From positions 1-21,233 of the forward strand of contig JBEKEX010000017.1 of assembly GCA_050013615.1 (NCBI GenBank): 21,233 nucleotides of DNA, written 5' to 3'. This document shows positions 1-7,320 of the stretch, one piece after another (within the stretch, counting starts at the first letter, position 1; each line of letters begins with the position of its first letter). Made by a program: the position numbers and the translations under genes. The notes under the pieces are model-generated. The model saw nothing but the letters and a program-made list of their open reading frames with translations. It was not told where the DNA came from and made no database searches. The DNA is from JBEKEX01 sp050013615 (GTDB lineage: Bacteria; Chloroflexota; Anaerolineae; Anaerolineales; Anaerolineaceae).

Positions 1-1
1 G

Positions 2-283
2 AACGATCTCTCTGTGTTCAAAGAAGATTACAATCCTGCCACGCCTACCCTGACCCTCGAAGTGATCGAGGATACGGAAGAAGTCTATTGCATCAAAATT
101 ACCGAGTGTCTTTGGGCAGACTGCTTTCGGAAAGCCGATGCGGCCGAACTTGGCTGCGCTGCGGTATGCTATGGCGATGCTCCCTTTGCACGTGCCGTCA
201 ACCCCCGGATCGATCTCGAATTGGAGGGAACCTTGATGGAAGGCAAACCCTATTGCAAGTTGCGTTATTACGTAAAGCCATGA
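2..283 (+). CDS. L-2-amino-thiazoline-4-carboxylic acid hydrolase-like protein, C-terminal part (5' end outside window)
   Basis: The frame is open from the first bases and ends at TGA 281-283, so this is the last 93 or so codons of a gene that begins before the window; the GTG at 14 lies inside the open frame and has no ribosome binding site, so it is unlikely to be the start. The visible protein has the pattern of the C-terminal half of the ATC hydrolase family: a Cys/Trp-rich TECLWADCFRKADAAELG stretch, then CYGDAPFARAVNP and a closing strand pair ending in CKLRYYVKP. Members of this family are related to the enzyme that opens the thiazoline ring of L-2-amino-thiazoline-4-carboxylate on the way to cysteine; most members have no demonstrated substrate. 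The family call is from remembered sequence pattern and moderately sure; the substrate is not known. Confidence 0.6.
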   Translation, partial: NDLSVFKEDYNPATPTLTLEVIEDTEEVYCIKITECLWADCFRKADAAELGCAAVCYGDAPFARAVNPRIDLELEGTLMEGKPYCKLRYYVKP

Positions 284-592
284 ACCTTGAAATAAGCAAG
301 TTGTGAAACAGCAGATATGTTTCAGTGGGGATTTCCATAGGTTCATTGGCTGCGCTGCCTCAACGCTGCGGAGATAGAATTGCGCTCCGAATTGCTATTC
401 CAGCCTCCTGCCTGGTAACGATATTCATAGTTGCGATAACGGTACTACCGGGAAAAACCAGCGGTCTGTACTGGTTCGTGGCTGTTACGATCCCTTTGAT
501 TTAGGCCATCAATCTCAACGCCTGGCATTTGCCGTTCTGCTGACGCAGGCCGCCAACGTCAATCCAGCGTATTGTAGCTCAGCTTTGACGTC
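284..592. other. Intergenic region with a possible membrane-protein remnant
   Basis: About 310 bases between two genes that converge here. No terminator-grade hairpin with a T-tract was found for either gene. A plus-strand frame is open from 307 to the TAG at 502-504; a GTG at 325 would give 59 residues. Its last 40 residues are strongly hydrophobic (LVTIFIVAITVLPG, then LYWFVAVTIPLI), as in two membrane helices, and the frame continues after the stop with more protein-like sequence. There is no ribosome binding site. This could be a decayed membrane-protein gene or chance. Confidence 0.3.
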
Positions 593-3025
593 TTATTGCC
601 CTTGATATAGGATAGTCACTTCCCACAAGTGCACTTCAGAATCCGGCGCTGCATCCACGTCATTCAACTCGAAGTGGATGTGGCTTGCGGAAGTCACCGG
701 CGCGTCCAGCATCACGGTGACGTCCTTGTTATCCCCCGTATTAAGCGCTTCGACCGTCTTCGTTATCTGACTGCCATCTGAAGCAGTGACCGTTAGGGTG
801 AGCATGGCGTGTTCCGAGCCCATCCGCACCCGCATGCCGCTGACTGTCTGCGCCGTGGGCAGGGCCCAATCGAGGACCAGCGGGTTGACCCCTTGGGTAT
901 GGGCATAGGTATCCGGGTTTCCATCGAACAGGTTGGCGATCAAATCGGCATCCAGTCGGGTGTGCCAAATGGTAAGCTGCTGCCCATTCACGCTGATCGT
1001 GTCGCTGACCAATTGGATTTGTTCTTCGCGCTCCGCCTGGAACAACGCCTGCGCGTTGGGAACATAGGTTAGTCGAACGATGTAGAACCCGGTGGTGCCA
1101 TCAGGCGCGGGAATGGTCTTGATCACGTCGACCGAGCTGAACTTATTGGAAGCCACGGCATTTTGATAATCTTGAGGGATCAGGATGAAGATCGTGTTGC
1201 TGATCTCCGGCTTATATTCACTGATGAAGGCATCGGCGTTGCCCATCTCGATTGGCAACCCTTCGGGGACGAAAAACCGCTTCATGGTATCGGCCTGCCA
1301 GCACCAGCCTCCGGAGATGCGGATGTTTTGATCTGGGTAGGCTTTGTTGAGATCCAACGCTGCCGAAAAAACTTGCTTGGAACCCCATTGCAGCCCGCCG
1401 ATGCCGTAATCGGTGAACCAGGTTGGCCCGTTGACCAGTGCGTCGGCAGTCATGCCCAGCGCAGAAACCATCAGCAGCCCGGCCAGCACCGGCATGACCA
1501 ATCGCTCCGATAGCAGCGCAAAACGTTTCTGCAGCCGTTCCAGCAGGTCCGAAAGGCCCAGGGTGATGATCATCATTAAAGGGATCACCATCATCAGCAC
1601 ACGGGTGATCTCAATCGACATCAATGCAGACCCGGCCGGCCCAGCCAGGTAGGCAGCCAGCAACACGCGGATTTCGGACTTGCGCAGGTTACGGAAGATC
1701 ACCACCAGCCCCCAGGCCCAGAAAGGAGCCAGGAACCAGGCGATGGGACTGTACCCCTTCATCACCCACCAGATCGGGTCGTGCGGGAGGGGGTCGAACC
1801 AATAGAAGGGGCTGAGGCCATAAAGGTAGTTGGAAAGGTAGGTGCCGACCTTGCTCAACAATGACACGTCGGAAGCCAGGAAGGAACCGTAATCGCCCAA
1901 GCGAGTGGCATACTGGTCAGGCTGGGTGATCCAGAAGCGCACCAATGGGATGACCAAGAGCAATAATAATACCAGTCCGCGCAGGGTAGTTTTACGTTGC
2001 TGCCAGTGGTAAGGCGCATCGAGCAACAACAAGAAGACGCCCGTAACCACCATCACCACCTCGCCGGGAAAGTAGGCGTAAAAGGCCAGCGCGCCAATTA
2101 CCAGCGCCGGGTACAAGTAACGCGGATCGCGCAAGCGATACAGCAGATAATAATAAATGAAACCTGCATACAGGGCAGTGTAAACCGGGGTTTCCAGAGC
2201 CAGACGCGAAAACAGGAACCAGGAAGGTGTTGCGACCAACAGGAACGCACCGGCCCAGGCATAAGGCACCTTGAAGATCTTGACCAGGGTCAGGCTGAAC
2301 CAGAACATTCCCAGCAGGCCCACCAATACAGTGACGGCCCGCGCAGCAAAGATACTTTTACCGAACAATAGAAGTGGGATCACCTGCAAATAGACTGTGG
2401 TGCCGAGGCTGAATTTGCCATCATTCAGGAAGAAGGTTGGCAGGAGCGTACCGTTGAAATCCTTAAGCCCATAGCTCAAGAAATCCACCCCGCGCATCAC
2501 CGCCACCGCCTCATCGCTATAGAAATAGATCGGATAGCTAGTAAGAGCGATCAACCGGGTGACCAGGTACAGACCGAGCGCAATTCCAAGCAGGATGAGA
2601 GTGGTGCGTGGAACGGAGTCGAGTCCCAGGCGCGTTAGAATGCTTTGCCAGTTGCCGGAAGAAACCGTGCCGGAATCGGCAACCTTGAGGCTGTTGGCAC
2701 CCTCAAGGGTGTTGGCACCCATAGGGGTGCTGGCGGTCTCTGGCTGCTGGACATTCACTTCAGCAGGAACATAGGCAGGTTGAGAGATGGAGACAACAGG
2801 CGCACTACCAGATTCTTGGGTGGAAACGGTAAAAGAAACAGGTTCCTGCTGGCCGGCTGGCCCGGTGATAGGCGGAGTTTCCACCACATCCGGTGAAAGT
2901 GCGGGAGCGGCACCCTTGACCGTGATATTGACCGACACATTCTCACCCGGTTTCAGCCGGAAAGTGAGCTTCACTTTACCGGTTTTCGGCTTCGGACGGA
3001 GAAAAGACAGCCATCGTTTGATCAT
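593..3025 (-). CDS. ArnT/PMT-like membrane glycosyltransferase with C-terminal beta-sandwich domain
   Basis: An 810-residue integral membrane protein of the GT-C fold, predicted to move a sugar from a lipid-linked donor to a protein or envelope glycan outside the membrane. Residues 1-138 form an unusual N-terminal extension: a short basic beta-like segment (KVKLTFRLKPGENVSVNITVKG region, 17-38) followed by a Pro/Thr/Ser/Val-rich linker. The first membrane helix is about 141-160, and the acidic pair expected in the first outer loop of GT-C enzymes is at Asp171-Glu172 (YFYSDEAVAV). Roughly ten more helices follow to about 530. The last 130 residues are soluble and look like a discoidin-type (F5/8C) carbohydrate-binding sandwich (LFDGNPDTYAHTQG, then VLDWALP). 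The start at 3025 has no good ribosome binding site. Acceptor and sugar are unknown; the gene stands alone. Confidence 0.75.
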   Translation of the reverse strand: MIKRWLSFLRPKPKTGKVKLTFRLKPGENVSVNITVKGAAPALSPDVVETPPITGPAGQQEPVSFTVSTQESGSAPVVSISQPAYVPAEVNVQQPETASTPMGANTLEGANSLKVADSGTVSSGNWQSILTRLGLDSVPRTTLILLGIALGLYLVTRLIALTSYPIYFYSDEAVAVMRGVDFLSYGLKDFNGTLLPTFFLNDGKFSLGTTVYLQVIPLLLFGKSIFAARAVTVLVGLLGMFWFSLTLVKIFKVPYAWAGAFLLVATPSWFLFSRLALETPVYTALYAGFIYYYLLYRLRDPRYLYPALVIGALAFYAYFPGEVVMVVTGVFLLLLDAPYHWQQRKTTLRGLVLLLLLVIPLVRFWITQPDQYATRLGDYGSFLASDVSLLSKVGTYLSNYLYGLSPFYWFDPLPHDPIWWVMKGYSPIAWFLAPFWAWGLVVIFRNLRKSEIRVLLAAYLAGPAGSALMSIEITRVLMMVIPLMMIITLGLSDLLERLQKRFALLSERLVMPVLAGLLMVSALGMTADALVNGPTWFTDYGIGGLQWGSKQVFSAALDLNKAYPDQNIRISGGWCWQADTMKRFFVPEGLPIEMGNADAFISEYKPEISNTIFILIPQDYQNAVASNKFSSVDVIKTIPAPDGTTGFYIVRLTYVPNAQALFQAEREEQIQLVSDTISVNGQQLTIWHTRLDADLIANLFDGNPDTYAHTQGVNPLVLDWALPTAQTVSGMRVRMGSEHAMLTLTVTASDGSQITKTVEALNTGDNKDVTVMLDAPVTSASHIHFELNDVDAAPDSEVHLWEVTILYQGQ
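2668..2730. repeat. Short tandem hairpin repeat (18-bp period) inside the glycosyltransferase gene
   Basis: Two clear units start with GGCACCC at 2696 and 2714, exactly 18 bp apart, with a more diverged unit before them at about 2678. Each can fold: TGCCG/CGGCA (2668-2672, 2677-2681), CACCC/GGGTG (2698-2702, 2707-2711) and GCACCC/GGGTGC (2715-2720, 2725-2730), with four-base loops. In the protein the repeat appears as the hexapeptides TPMGAN, TLEGAN and SLKVAD at residues 101-118, in the linker between the basic N-terminus and the first membrane helix. Confidence 0.6.
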
Positions 3026-3331
3026 AAGAGATGATTACAACCACAAAAAGAGCAAGATTCTATCTGCATATTTTTTCGTAGACTATTCCACTGGGCAAGA
3101 GATCGCTTTATCCACTTGCTGTGATGAAAGATGCCCCGGCAGCGAACCTTTTTATTTTAGCACAACCTGTCATTTTGACTGTCCTCCAGATAAATGAAAA
3201 TCCAGCCGCACAAAGCATTCATTTCGTACCTGCCAATACTTGGCACAAGCTCTATTGAAATTACACCCAGGTGCATTTTGTTGTTCAGAGCGCGATAATG
3301 CAAATGCAAGATGTTGGTAGAGGAGGAAGAA
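3026..3331. other. Divergent intergenic region between glycosyltransferase and lipoprotein genes
   Basis: About 305 bases upstream of both flanking genes, so promoters for both should be here. On the minus strand TGCTAAAAT (3154-3162) resembles an extended -10 box for the glycosyltransferase, without a convincing -35. On the plus strand GATAAT (3294-3299) lies about 33 bases before the lipoprotein start and may be its -10 box. Open frames crossing this region on either strand lack ribosome binding sites and protein-like composition. Confidence 0.35.
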
Positions 3332-3940
3332 ATGGGTTTATTAGTAACTGTCTGGAATAGATTCTTGATCCGCAGCGTGGGGTTAGGGATCATCCTGGGA
3401 CTTGCAATGGCATTGGTTGCCTGCAATGCGTCAAAAGCCACATCACCCATCCAAACCACGGCCCCTACAATCGACGAACCCTCGCAACTCCTTTCCTTGG
3501 TCGACAACTATTTGAATTGCATCAACACGAACACCAATGGGGATTTGCAAAACTGCATAGATATGCTTCCGTCACAACCCGGCGAGATCAGGGAAACGAT
3601 CACCGCCAACCCCGGGACCTATCTCAACCAATGGCAGCAGTACAAATATGGGTATCAGTTATATTTTTGCTCGGATAATACTGTATTGGAGGGATACATC
3701 GAATATAAGCGGGATAACCTGGCCAGGCCGGTATCACCCACTCCGAATTACCTGAGATACACCTTCGAATCCTCCAATGCTGCCACTGCCCCGGGATGGC
3801 GCATCGCTCAGGTTTTTAGCACCGTCACCGACTTCAACGCCTGGCGGGATCAAAACGGGTTCAAACCGGCAGCAAATATCATGAGTGACTGCGAATTCAT
3901 GCCCCGCATAAATCACACACCGCTAAATCCTTCAGGATAA
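3332..3940 (+). CDS. Predicted lipoprotein of unknown function
   Basis: A 202-residue secreted lipoprotein. The ATG at 3332 is chosen over the in-frame ATG at 3311 because AGAGGAGG (3319-3326) sits at the right distance in front of it and because the signal peptide then has normal length: basic N-terminus (Arg10, Arg14), a hydrophobic core to residue 29 and a lipobox LVAC with Cys31 as the lipidated residue. The mature part begins with a Ser/Thr/Pro-rich tether and continues as a small soluble domain of about 150 residues with several Cys (two in DNYLNCINTNTNGDLQNCID). No family was recognised. The gene is monocistronic, with a minus-strand gene downstream. Confidence 0.75.
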   Translation: MGLLVTVWNRFLIRSVGLGIILGLAMALVACNASKATSPIQTTAPTIDEPSQLLSLVDNYLNCINTNTNGDLQNCIDMLPSQPGEIRETITANPGTYLNQWQQYKYGYQLYFCSDNTVLEGYIEYKRDNLARPVSPTPNYLRYTFESSNAATAPGWRIAQVFSTVTDFNAWRDQNGFKPAANIMSDCEFMPRINHTPLNPSG

Positions 3941-4013
3941 GACCCTACCCTATTCCCCCGTCTTATAGCATTGCAATCTCCGAAGAAACTTCACCTCTGG
4001 GACCGCTTCATAT

Positions 4014-4217
4014 CTAGAGCGGGGAAATGGTCGTGTGATAGACCACCGAGGCTGCCGTCAGCAGAACGACCACACCCACCGTCGCCTTTACAATAGGCTT
4101 TTCTGCGGGGAGTTTTGTCCCTTTCTCTTCCGCGATGCGGCGGGCAGCCAACTGCTTGGAGTTCAAATTTGCGCCGACTGCCACAGCCGCCAGGATCGCA
4201 ACACAAAAAGCGCACAT
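4014..4217 (-). CDS. Small membrane protein of unknown function
   Basis: A 67-residue protein. AAGGAG lies seven bases before the ATG at 4217, which supports this start rather than longer frames on the same strand. The sequence has a short hydrophobic N-terminal helix (about 3-16, with Cys2 and Cys5), a basic and acidic middle (KQLAARRIAEEKGTKLPAEK, 21-40) and a second helix (about 44-62). A possible extended -10 box (TGTTACATT on the minus strand, 4251-4259) lies about 35 bases upstream. The gene sits alone between two plus-strand genes. No family was recognised; the good ribosome binding site is the main reason to believe it. Confidence 0.55.
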   Translation of the reverse strand: MCAFCVAILAAVAVGANLNSKQLAARRIAEEKGTKLPAEKPIVKATVGVVVLLTAASVVYHTTISPL

Positions 4218-4332
4218 AGGACTTCTCCTTCAACCACTAATCTTTTGAATAATGTAACACATCTTCCCATGTTCTTCAATTCTTGGTAAAAAGTTCAAAG
4301 GCAAAATAGCAAATGGAATTCATCGACTTTTA

Positions 4333-4341
4333 TGTCATAAT
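4333..4341 (+). promoter_or_regulatory. Candidate extended -10 promoter for the TM2 gene
   Basis: TGTCATAAT matches an extended -10 element (TG-N-CATAAT) 45 bases before the TM2 gene's start; no consensus -35 is visible. The same nine bases occur at 6528-6536. Confidence 0.4.
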
Positions 4342-4386
4342 AACAATATCGTTTACCCGCTGATCGGTTGGATCCGGGAGGAGAAC

Positions 4387-4836
4387 ATGAACAACAGCTC
4401 AAATTTCTATACGGCGCTCTCATGCATTTGTGTGTTGGTCGCCGTCGGCGTGCTGATCGTGGTGCTCATCTATTTACTCCGGAAGAGCAGCGAAGAAGCC
4501 AAACAGGCGGAGCAGGTCTGCAACCAGATCATGCAGGGTGTCCCGGCGGACAAGCAAATGCTGTTCGTGATGCAATTCAATTCCGCCAAAAAGGATCCCA
4601 CCGCGGCCGTCTTGCTCGCTCTATTCCTGGGCGGATTCGGCATCCACAAATTCTATTTGGGGCAGACAGGAATGGGCGTTCTCTATCTAATTTTCTGCTG
4701 GACGGGTATCCCTTCGCTCATCGCGTTCTTCGAAGCCTTTATGATCTCGAGTCAGGTGGGGCGATACAACCAGCAAAAAGCAGCGGACATCGCTTCGATG
4801 CTGGGGGGAACCGGCCCATCTGCTCTGGTCCGCTAG
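4387..4836 (+). CDS. TM2 domain-containing membrane protein
   Basis: A 149-residue protein with GGGAGGAG directly before the ATG. It has an N-terminal membrane helix (about 10-32), a charged segment (RKSSEEAKQAEQ, around 34-45), and then a TM2 domain at about 60-118: KKDPTAAVLLALFLGG leads the first helix, the GIHKFYLG turn typical of the family follows, and the second helix contains LYLIFCWTGIPSLI. The C-terminal 30 residues are soluble. TM2 proteins are common in bacteria, but their role is mostly unknown. The next gene starts 11 bases after the stop and is probably co-transcribed. Confidence 0.85.
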   Translation: MNNSSNFYTALSCICVLVAVGVLIVVLIYLLRKSSEEAKQAEQVCNQIMQGVPADKQMLFVMQFNSAKKDPTAAVLLALFLGGFGIHKFYLGQTGMGVLYLIFCWTGIPSLIAFFEAFMISSQVGRYNQQKAADIASMLGGTGPSALVR

Positions 4837-4847
4837 GTTGTTGAGAG

Positions 4848-5303
4848 ATGTTTGGGTCGAGTGGTCCGCAATCCCTGTTCGTCATCACCGCCTTCCTGTT
4901 TCAGATCATCCTGATCGTGCATTTCGCGCTGCGCAAGTGGCGCTTCGCTTTTGCCCTGCGCTACGGCTGGATCGTGTACGCCCTGGGCATTCCCGCGGCA
5001 ATCGTGAGTGTAGTACTGTTGCTGGGCGGCGTGGCCTGGTCACTGTGGCTCGGCGGTTTCCTTTATCTCATCTGGGCGGCCTATGGCTTTACGGTCGAGT
5101 ACGTCAAGAAGATCGAATGGCGCGACCCCATCCGCTGGCCCATCTTCGGCCCGTACGTGCTCTTATTTCTGGCAACGATCATGTTCTACTGGTTCCCGCT
5201 GGCATTGGTCTATAAGCCGCTGTGGTATGGGTACGCCATCCTGTTCGTTATCAGCACACTGCTCAACATCACCTCGCACAAAGCACCCCAAGATACGAAA
5301 TAA
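4848..5303 (+). CDS. Hypothetical multi-pass membrane protein
   Basis: A 151-residue protein with four or five predicted membrane helices (about 9-28, 40-60, 64-85, 99-120, 124-143) separated by short, basic, aromatic-rich loops (FALRKWRFAFALRYGW, then VEYVKKIEWRDPIRW). The start ATG at 4848 is 11 bases after the TM2 gene's stop, with only a weak GAGAG in front, which suggests translational coupling. No family was recognised. A run of seven T (5332-5338) follows about 28 bases after the stop, but the hairpin before it is poor. Confidence 0.7.
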   Translation: MFGSSGPQSLFVITAFLFQIILIVHFALRKWRFAFALRYGWIVYALGIPAAIVSVVLLLGGVAWSLWLGGFLYLIWAAYGFTVEYVKKIEWRDPIRWPIFGPYVLLFLATIMFYWFPLALVYKPLWYGYAILFVISTLLNITSHKAPQDTK

Positions 5304-5353
5304 CCGAAATAGCGTGCTCACGATTTCTGGCTTTTTTTGCGGCCCACCTCGAG

Positions 5354-5359
5354 TATAAT
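5354..5359 (+). promoter_or_regulatory. Candidate -10 box (TATAAT)
   Basis: A perfect TATAAT with no clear -35. Transcription would begin near 5366, leaving the ATG at 5374 a leader of only about eight bases but giving the ATG at 5401 a leader of 35 bases that contains GGAGAGG. This favours the later start for the next gene. Confidence 0.45.
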
Positions 5360-5400
5360 TGCAGGAATTTTAAATGACCTGGAGAGGTAACATTCTCAAA

Positions 5401-5874
5401 ATGAACAATTCACGCAATCATCATCCATTCTCCGTGATCCTCCTGATCCTGCTGCAATTCTTCCTGGGGCTGGGTGCATTGGCGGGCGGCGGCGTCCTGA
5501 TGCTTGCCCCCGATGGCAGCATCATGCACATGCCAACCAGTATGCTGGCACATTCCCCCTTCCCCAATTTCCTCGTGCCTGGCGCTTTGCTATTCACTTT
5601 CGTGGGCATCTATCCGATGATGGTGGCCTACTGCCTGTGGAAGCAACCTTCTTGGCATTGGCCGAACCTGATCAATCCTTTCAAGCAATTCCACTGGAGC
5701 TGGGCAGGCTCACTGGCCGCAGGGGTGGTCGTGATCGTATGGATCCTGGCAGAGGTGGCTTTCCTTAGCACGGCGACCCTCATCCACTATTTCTACCTAG
5801 GTTGGGGAATCGTCATCATCGTCGTCAGCCTGCTGGCCAGTGTGCGGCGCTATTTCAAATCGGAAAAGGTATGA
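5401..5874 (+). CDS. Hypothetical membrane protein
   Basis: A 157-residue protein (166 if the in-frame ATG at 5374 is used). The ATG at 5401 is preferred because the TATAAT at 5354-5359 would put the transcript start just before 5374, and because GGAGAGG (5381-5387) precedes 5401, although at a rather long distance of 13 bases. Four membrane helices are predicted (about 10-32, 57-77, 101-122, 128-148). Between the first two is an outer loop rich in Met, His and Pro (SIMHMPTSMLAHSPFPNF), which could bind metal or simply be interfacial. No family was recognised. It is the last of three membrane-protein genes in a row but probably has its own promoter. Confidence 0.7.
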   Translation: MNNSRNHHPFSVILLILLQFFLGLGALAGGGVLMLAPDGSIMHMPTSMLAHSPFPNFLVPGALLFTFVGIYPMMVAYCLWKQPSWHWPNLINPFKQFHWSWAGSLAAGVVVIVWILAEVAFLSTATLIHYFYLGWGIVIIVVSLLASVRRYFKSEKV

Positions 5875-5979
5875 AGCCGGCACTGCGGAACCCGGTTAAT
5901 GAACAACTCATTGCAGCTTTTATCGTATATAGATCAGGTAGATGAATAAACAGTCCAAATTCAATCCAAGGAGCTGCGT

Positions 5980-6471
5980 ATGAATGCCATTGTGATCTTC
6001 GATACCCGTTTTGGCAACACGGAACAGATTGCCCGGGCCATCGCCGCGGCGCTGCCGCCCACTTTCACAACCCGCGTGGAAAAAGTGGACCAGGTCGGCA
6101 AGCTTCAATCGGAGCCCATTGACCTGCTCATCGTCGGCGGGCCAACCCATATGCAAAGGATGACAGCAGAACTGAAGGCCGTCCTCGATGCCATTCCCCG
6201 CCGGAGTTTGAAGGGCGTAAAGGCCGCCGCGTTCGACACGCGCTACCACGTGGCAGCGTGGCTCGCCGGTTCGGCTGCCAAGCGGATCGCCCATTCGCTG
6301 CAAAGGGCTGGCGCGCAGCTCGTCGTCCCGCCGGAGAGTTTCTTCATCGCCCGCGACGTTCCTCCTGAAGGCGAGAAGCGCCGCCATGAGATGGAACATC
6401 CCGAGCCGGGTGAGCTGGAACGCGCTGCGGCCTGGGCGCGCCAGGTTGCCGAAGCGGTCAGTCCCGCGTAG
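5980..6471 (+). CDS. Flavodoxin-like protein
   Basis: A 163-residue protein with AAGGAG seven bases before the ATG. It has the FMN-binding features of flavodoxins: the first strand and phosphate loop (AIVIFDTRFGNTEQIA, with DTRFGNT at 8-14), the second flavin-contacting loop (LLIVGGPTHMQRM, about 49-61) and the third (AAFDTRYH, about 83-90). The C-terminus ends in a GELERAAAWARQ helix. Flavodoxins carry electrons between redox enzymes in the cytoplasm; some relatives are NAD(P)H-linked reductases or protoporphyrinogen oxidases. Neighbours do not reveal the partner. The gene appears to stand alone. Confidence 0.85.
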   Translation: MNAIVIFDTRFGNTEQIARAIAAALPPTFTTRVEKVDQVGKLQSEPIDLLIVGGPTHMQRMTAELKAVLDAIPRRSLKGVKAAAFDTRYHVAAWLAGSAAKRIAHSLQRAGAQLVVPPESFFIARDVPPEGEKRRHEMEHPEPGELERAAAWARQVAEAVSPA

Positions 6472-6527
6472 AAACTATTTCCAGCCCACGTGCGAACAGC
6501 CAGCAGTTCCGTCAGTCGTGAATTCTT

Positions 6528-6536
6528 TGTCATAAT
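6528..6536 (+). promoter_or_regulatory. Candidate extended -10 element upstream of the hairpin array
   Basis: TGTCATAAT, identical to the element before the TM2 gene. If active it would place the whole hairpin array in a leader of more than 200 bases before the gene at 6760. A second AT-rich box, GATAAT, follows at 6542-6547. Confidence 0.3.
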
Positions 6537-6576
6537 TGCGCGATAATGACTATGGGAGTTTCGTTGTTGCTGGCTT

Positions 6577-6656
6577 GCCCTCGACAGAGAGGGCTTGCCC
6601 CCGGCAGAGGGGGCCTACCCCTGGCAAAAGGGGTTTTTCCCTAACTTGGGGGTAAC
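6577..6656. repeat. Tandem 20-bp mini-hairpin array with compensatory changes
   Basis: Units begin at 6577, 6597, 6617 and, degenerately, 6637. Unit 1 pairs GCCCTC (6577-6582) with GAGGGC (6589-6594); unit 2 pairs GCCCCC (6597-6602) with GGGGGC (6609-6614); unit 3 pairs ACCCC (6617-6621) with GGGGT (6630-6634). The loops are related (GACAGA, GGCAGA, TGGCAAAA). Bases that differ between units differ on both sides of the stem, so pairing is kept. Unit 4 keeps only a CCC/GGG core. Confidence 0.7.
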
Positions 6657-6724
6657 ACAGTAATCGTTATCATTGATCTCATAGCACATCCAATTGTTAG
6701 CCGGCTTTTCATTCTTTTAGGGTT

Positions 6725-6733
6725 TGGCATATT
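6725..6733 (+). promoter_or_regulatory. Candidate extended -10 element for the gene at 6760
   Basis: TGGCATATT fits TG-N-CATATT and would give a leader of about 20 bases, with GAAAGG in it. This is an alternative to a promoter upstream of the hairpin array. No consensus -35 is visible. Confidence 0.3.
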
Positions 6734-6759
6734 GTATTTAACCAAGAAAGGAAAAGGCC

Positions 6760-7254
6760 ATGAGTATCTTAAGTTCACTTGTCCGTTATTTCGATCTATA
6801 TTCCGAGGTGCGTCCAAAAACAACCATCGAAGTAGCCACACAAACACTGGGGGGTCCCCAGACTGCTTTCAAACCATTGGTGAGAAGCGAGGCATTACCA
6901 GGAGAACTTTTAGAAGAACGGGTACAACCACTTAAAGAAAGTGCCGCTGCTCTTACAGAAACCAAGCCTGCTATTCAATGGTGGTTTCTTGTTCTTCAAT
7001 ATTTGGTGCTTGTCCTTGGAATTGTGATCCAGCCTTTCTTCGCCAATTATCAGACAACACATCATTGGAGTTTCATCGGATTTTGGGGCTGGCTTTTATT
7101 TTCCGTGATCGCTGGATTAGCCATCTTACCAAGTGTTTATAAAAATACAATTGACCCGGAAAAGCCTCTACCAATTCAACTCTGCGTCCTGTTTGTGGCG
7201 GGAATGGGTTGGGAAAGCCTCTTGAGCACAGCCATCAGTACTGTTGCAAAGTAA
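6760..7254 (+). CDS. Hypothetical membrane protein
   Basis: A 164-residue protein with purine-rich AAGAAAGGAAAAGG before the ATG. Residues 1-70 are soluble, with a mixed charged sequence (VRPKTTIEVATQTLGGP, then ELLEERVQPLKESAAAL). Three membrane helices follow at about 74-93, 104-123 and 138-156. No family was recognised. Base composition is more AT-rich than in the genes to the left, as for the next two genes. It is separated by 185 bases from the nuclease-like gene, so a shared transcript is uncertain. Confidence 0.6.
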   Translation: MSILSSLVRYFDLYSEVRPKTTIEVATQTLGGPQTAFKPLVRSEALPGELLEERVQPLKESAAALTETKPAIQWWFLVLQYLVLVLGIVIQPFFANYQTTHHWSFIGFWGWLLFSVIAGLAILPSVYKNTIDPEKPLPIQLCVLFVAGMGWESLLSTAISTVAK

Positions 7255-7320
7255 ATAGAAGACTCAACAGCTGATCATTACAGCGTCTAAAACCGACAAT
7301 AAATAACCGGGAGAACAAAT

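Noticed and set aside
1163..2371. Several plus-strand frames of 60-125 codons opposite the glycosyltransferase
   Set aside because: They are rich in Arg, Gly, Gln and Pro, as expected for antisense of a GC-rich membrane protein, and lack start signals.
3157..3507. Minus-strand reading frame of 116 codons opposite the lipoprotein gene start
   Set aside because: It overlaps the lipoprotein signal peptide, has no ribosome binding site, and the opposite frame has a clear start signal and lipobox.
5303..5340. Seven-T run after the 4848-5303 gene as a terminator
   Set aside because: The sequence before it forms only a four-base-pair stem with a mismatch, too weak to call.
6577..6656. CRISPR array
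   Set aside because: The 20-bp units are adjacent without unique spacers and each is itself a hairpin; no cas genes are present.
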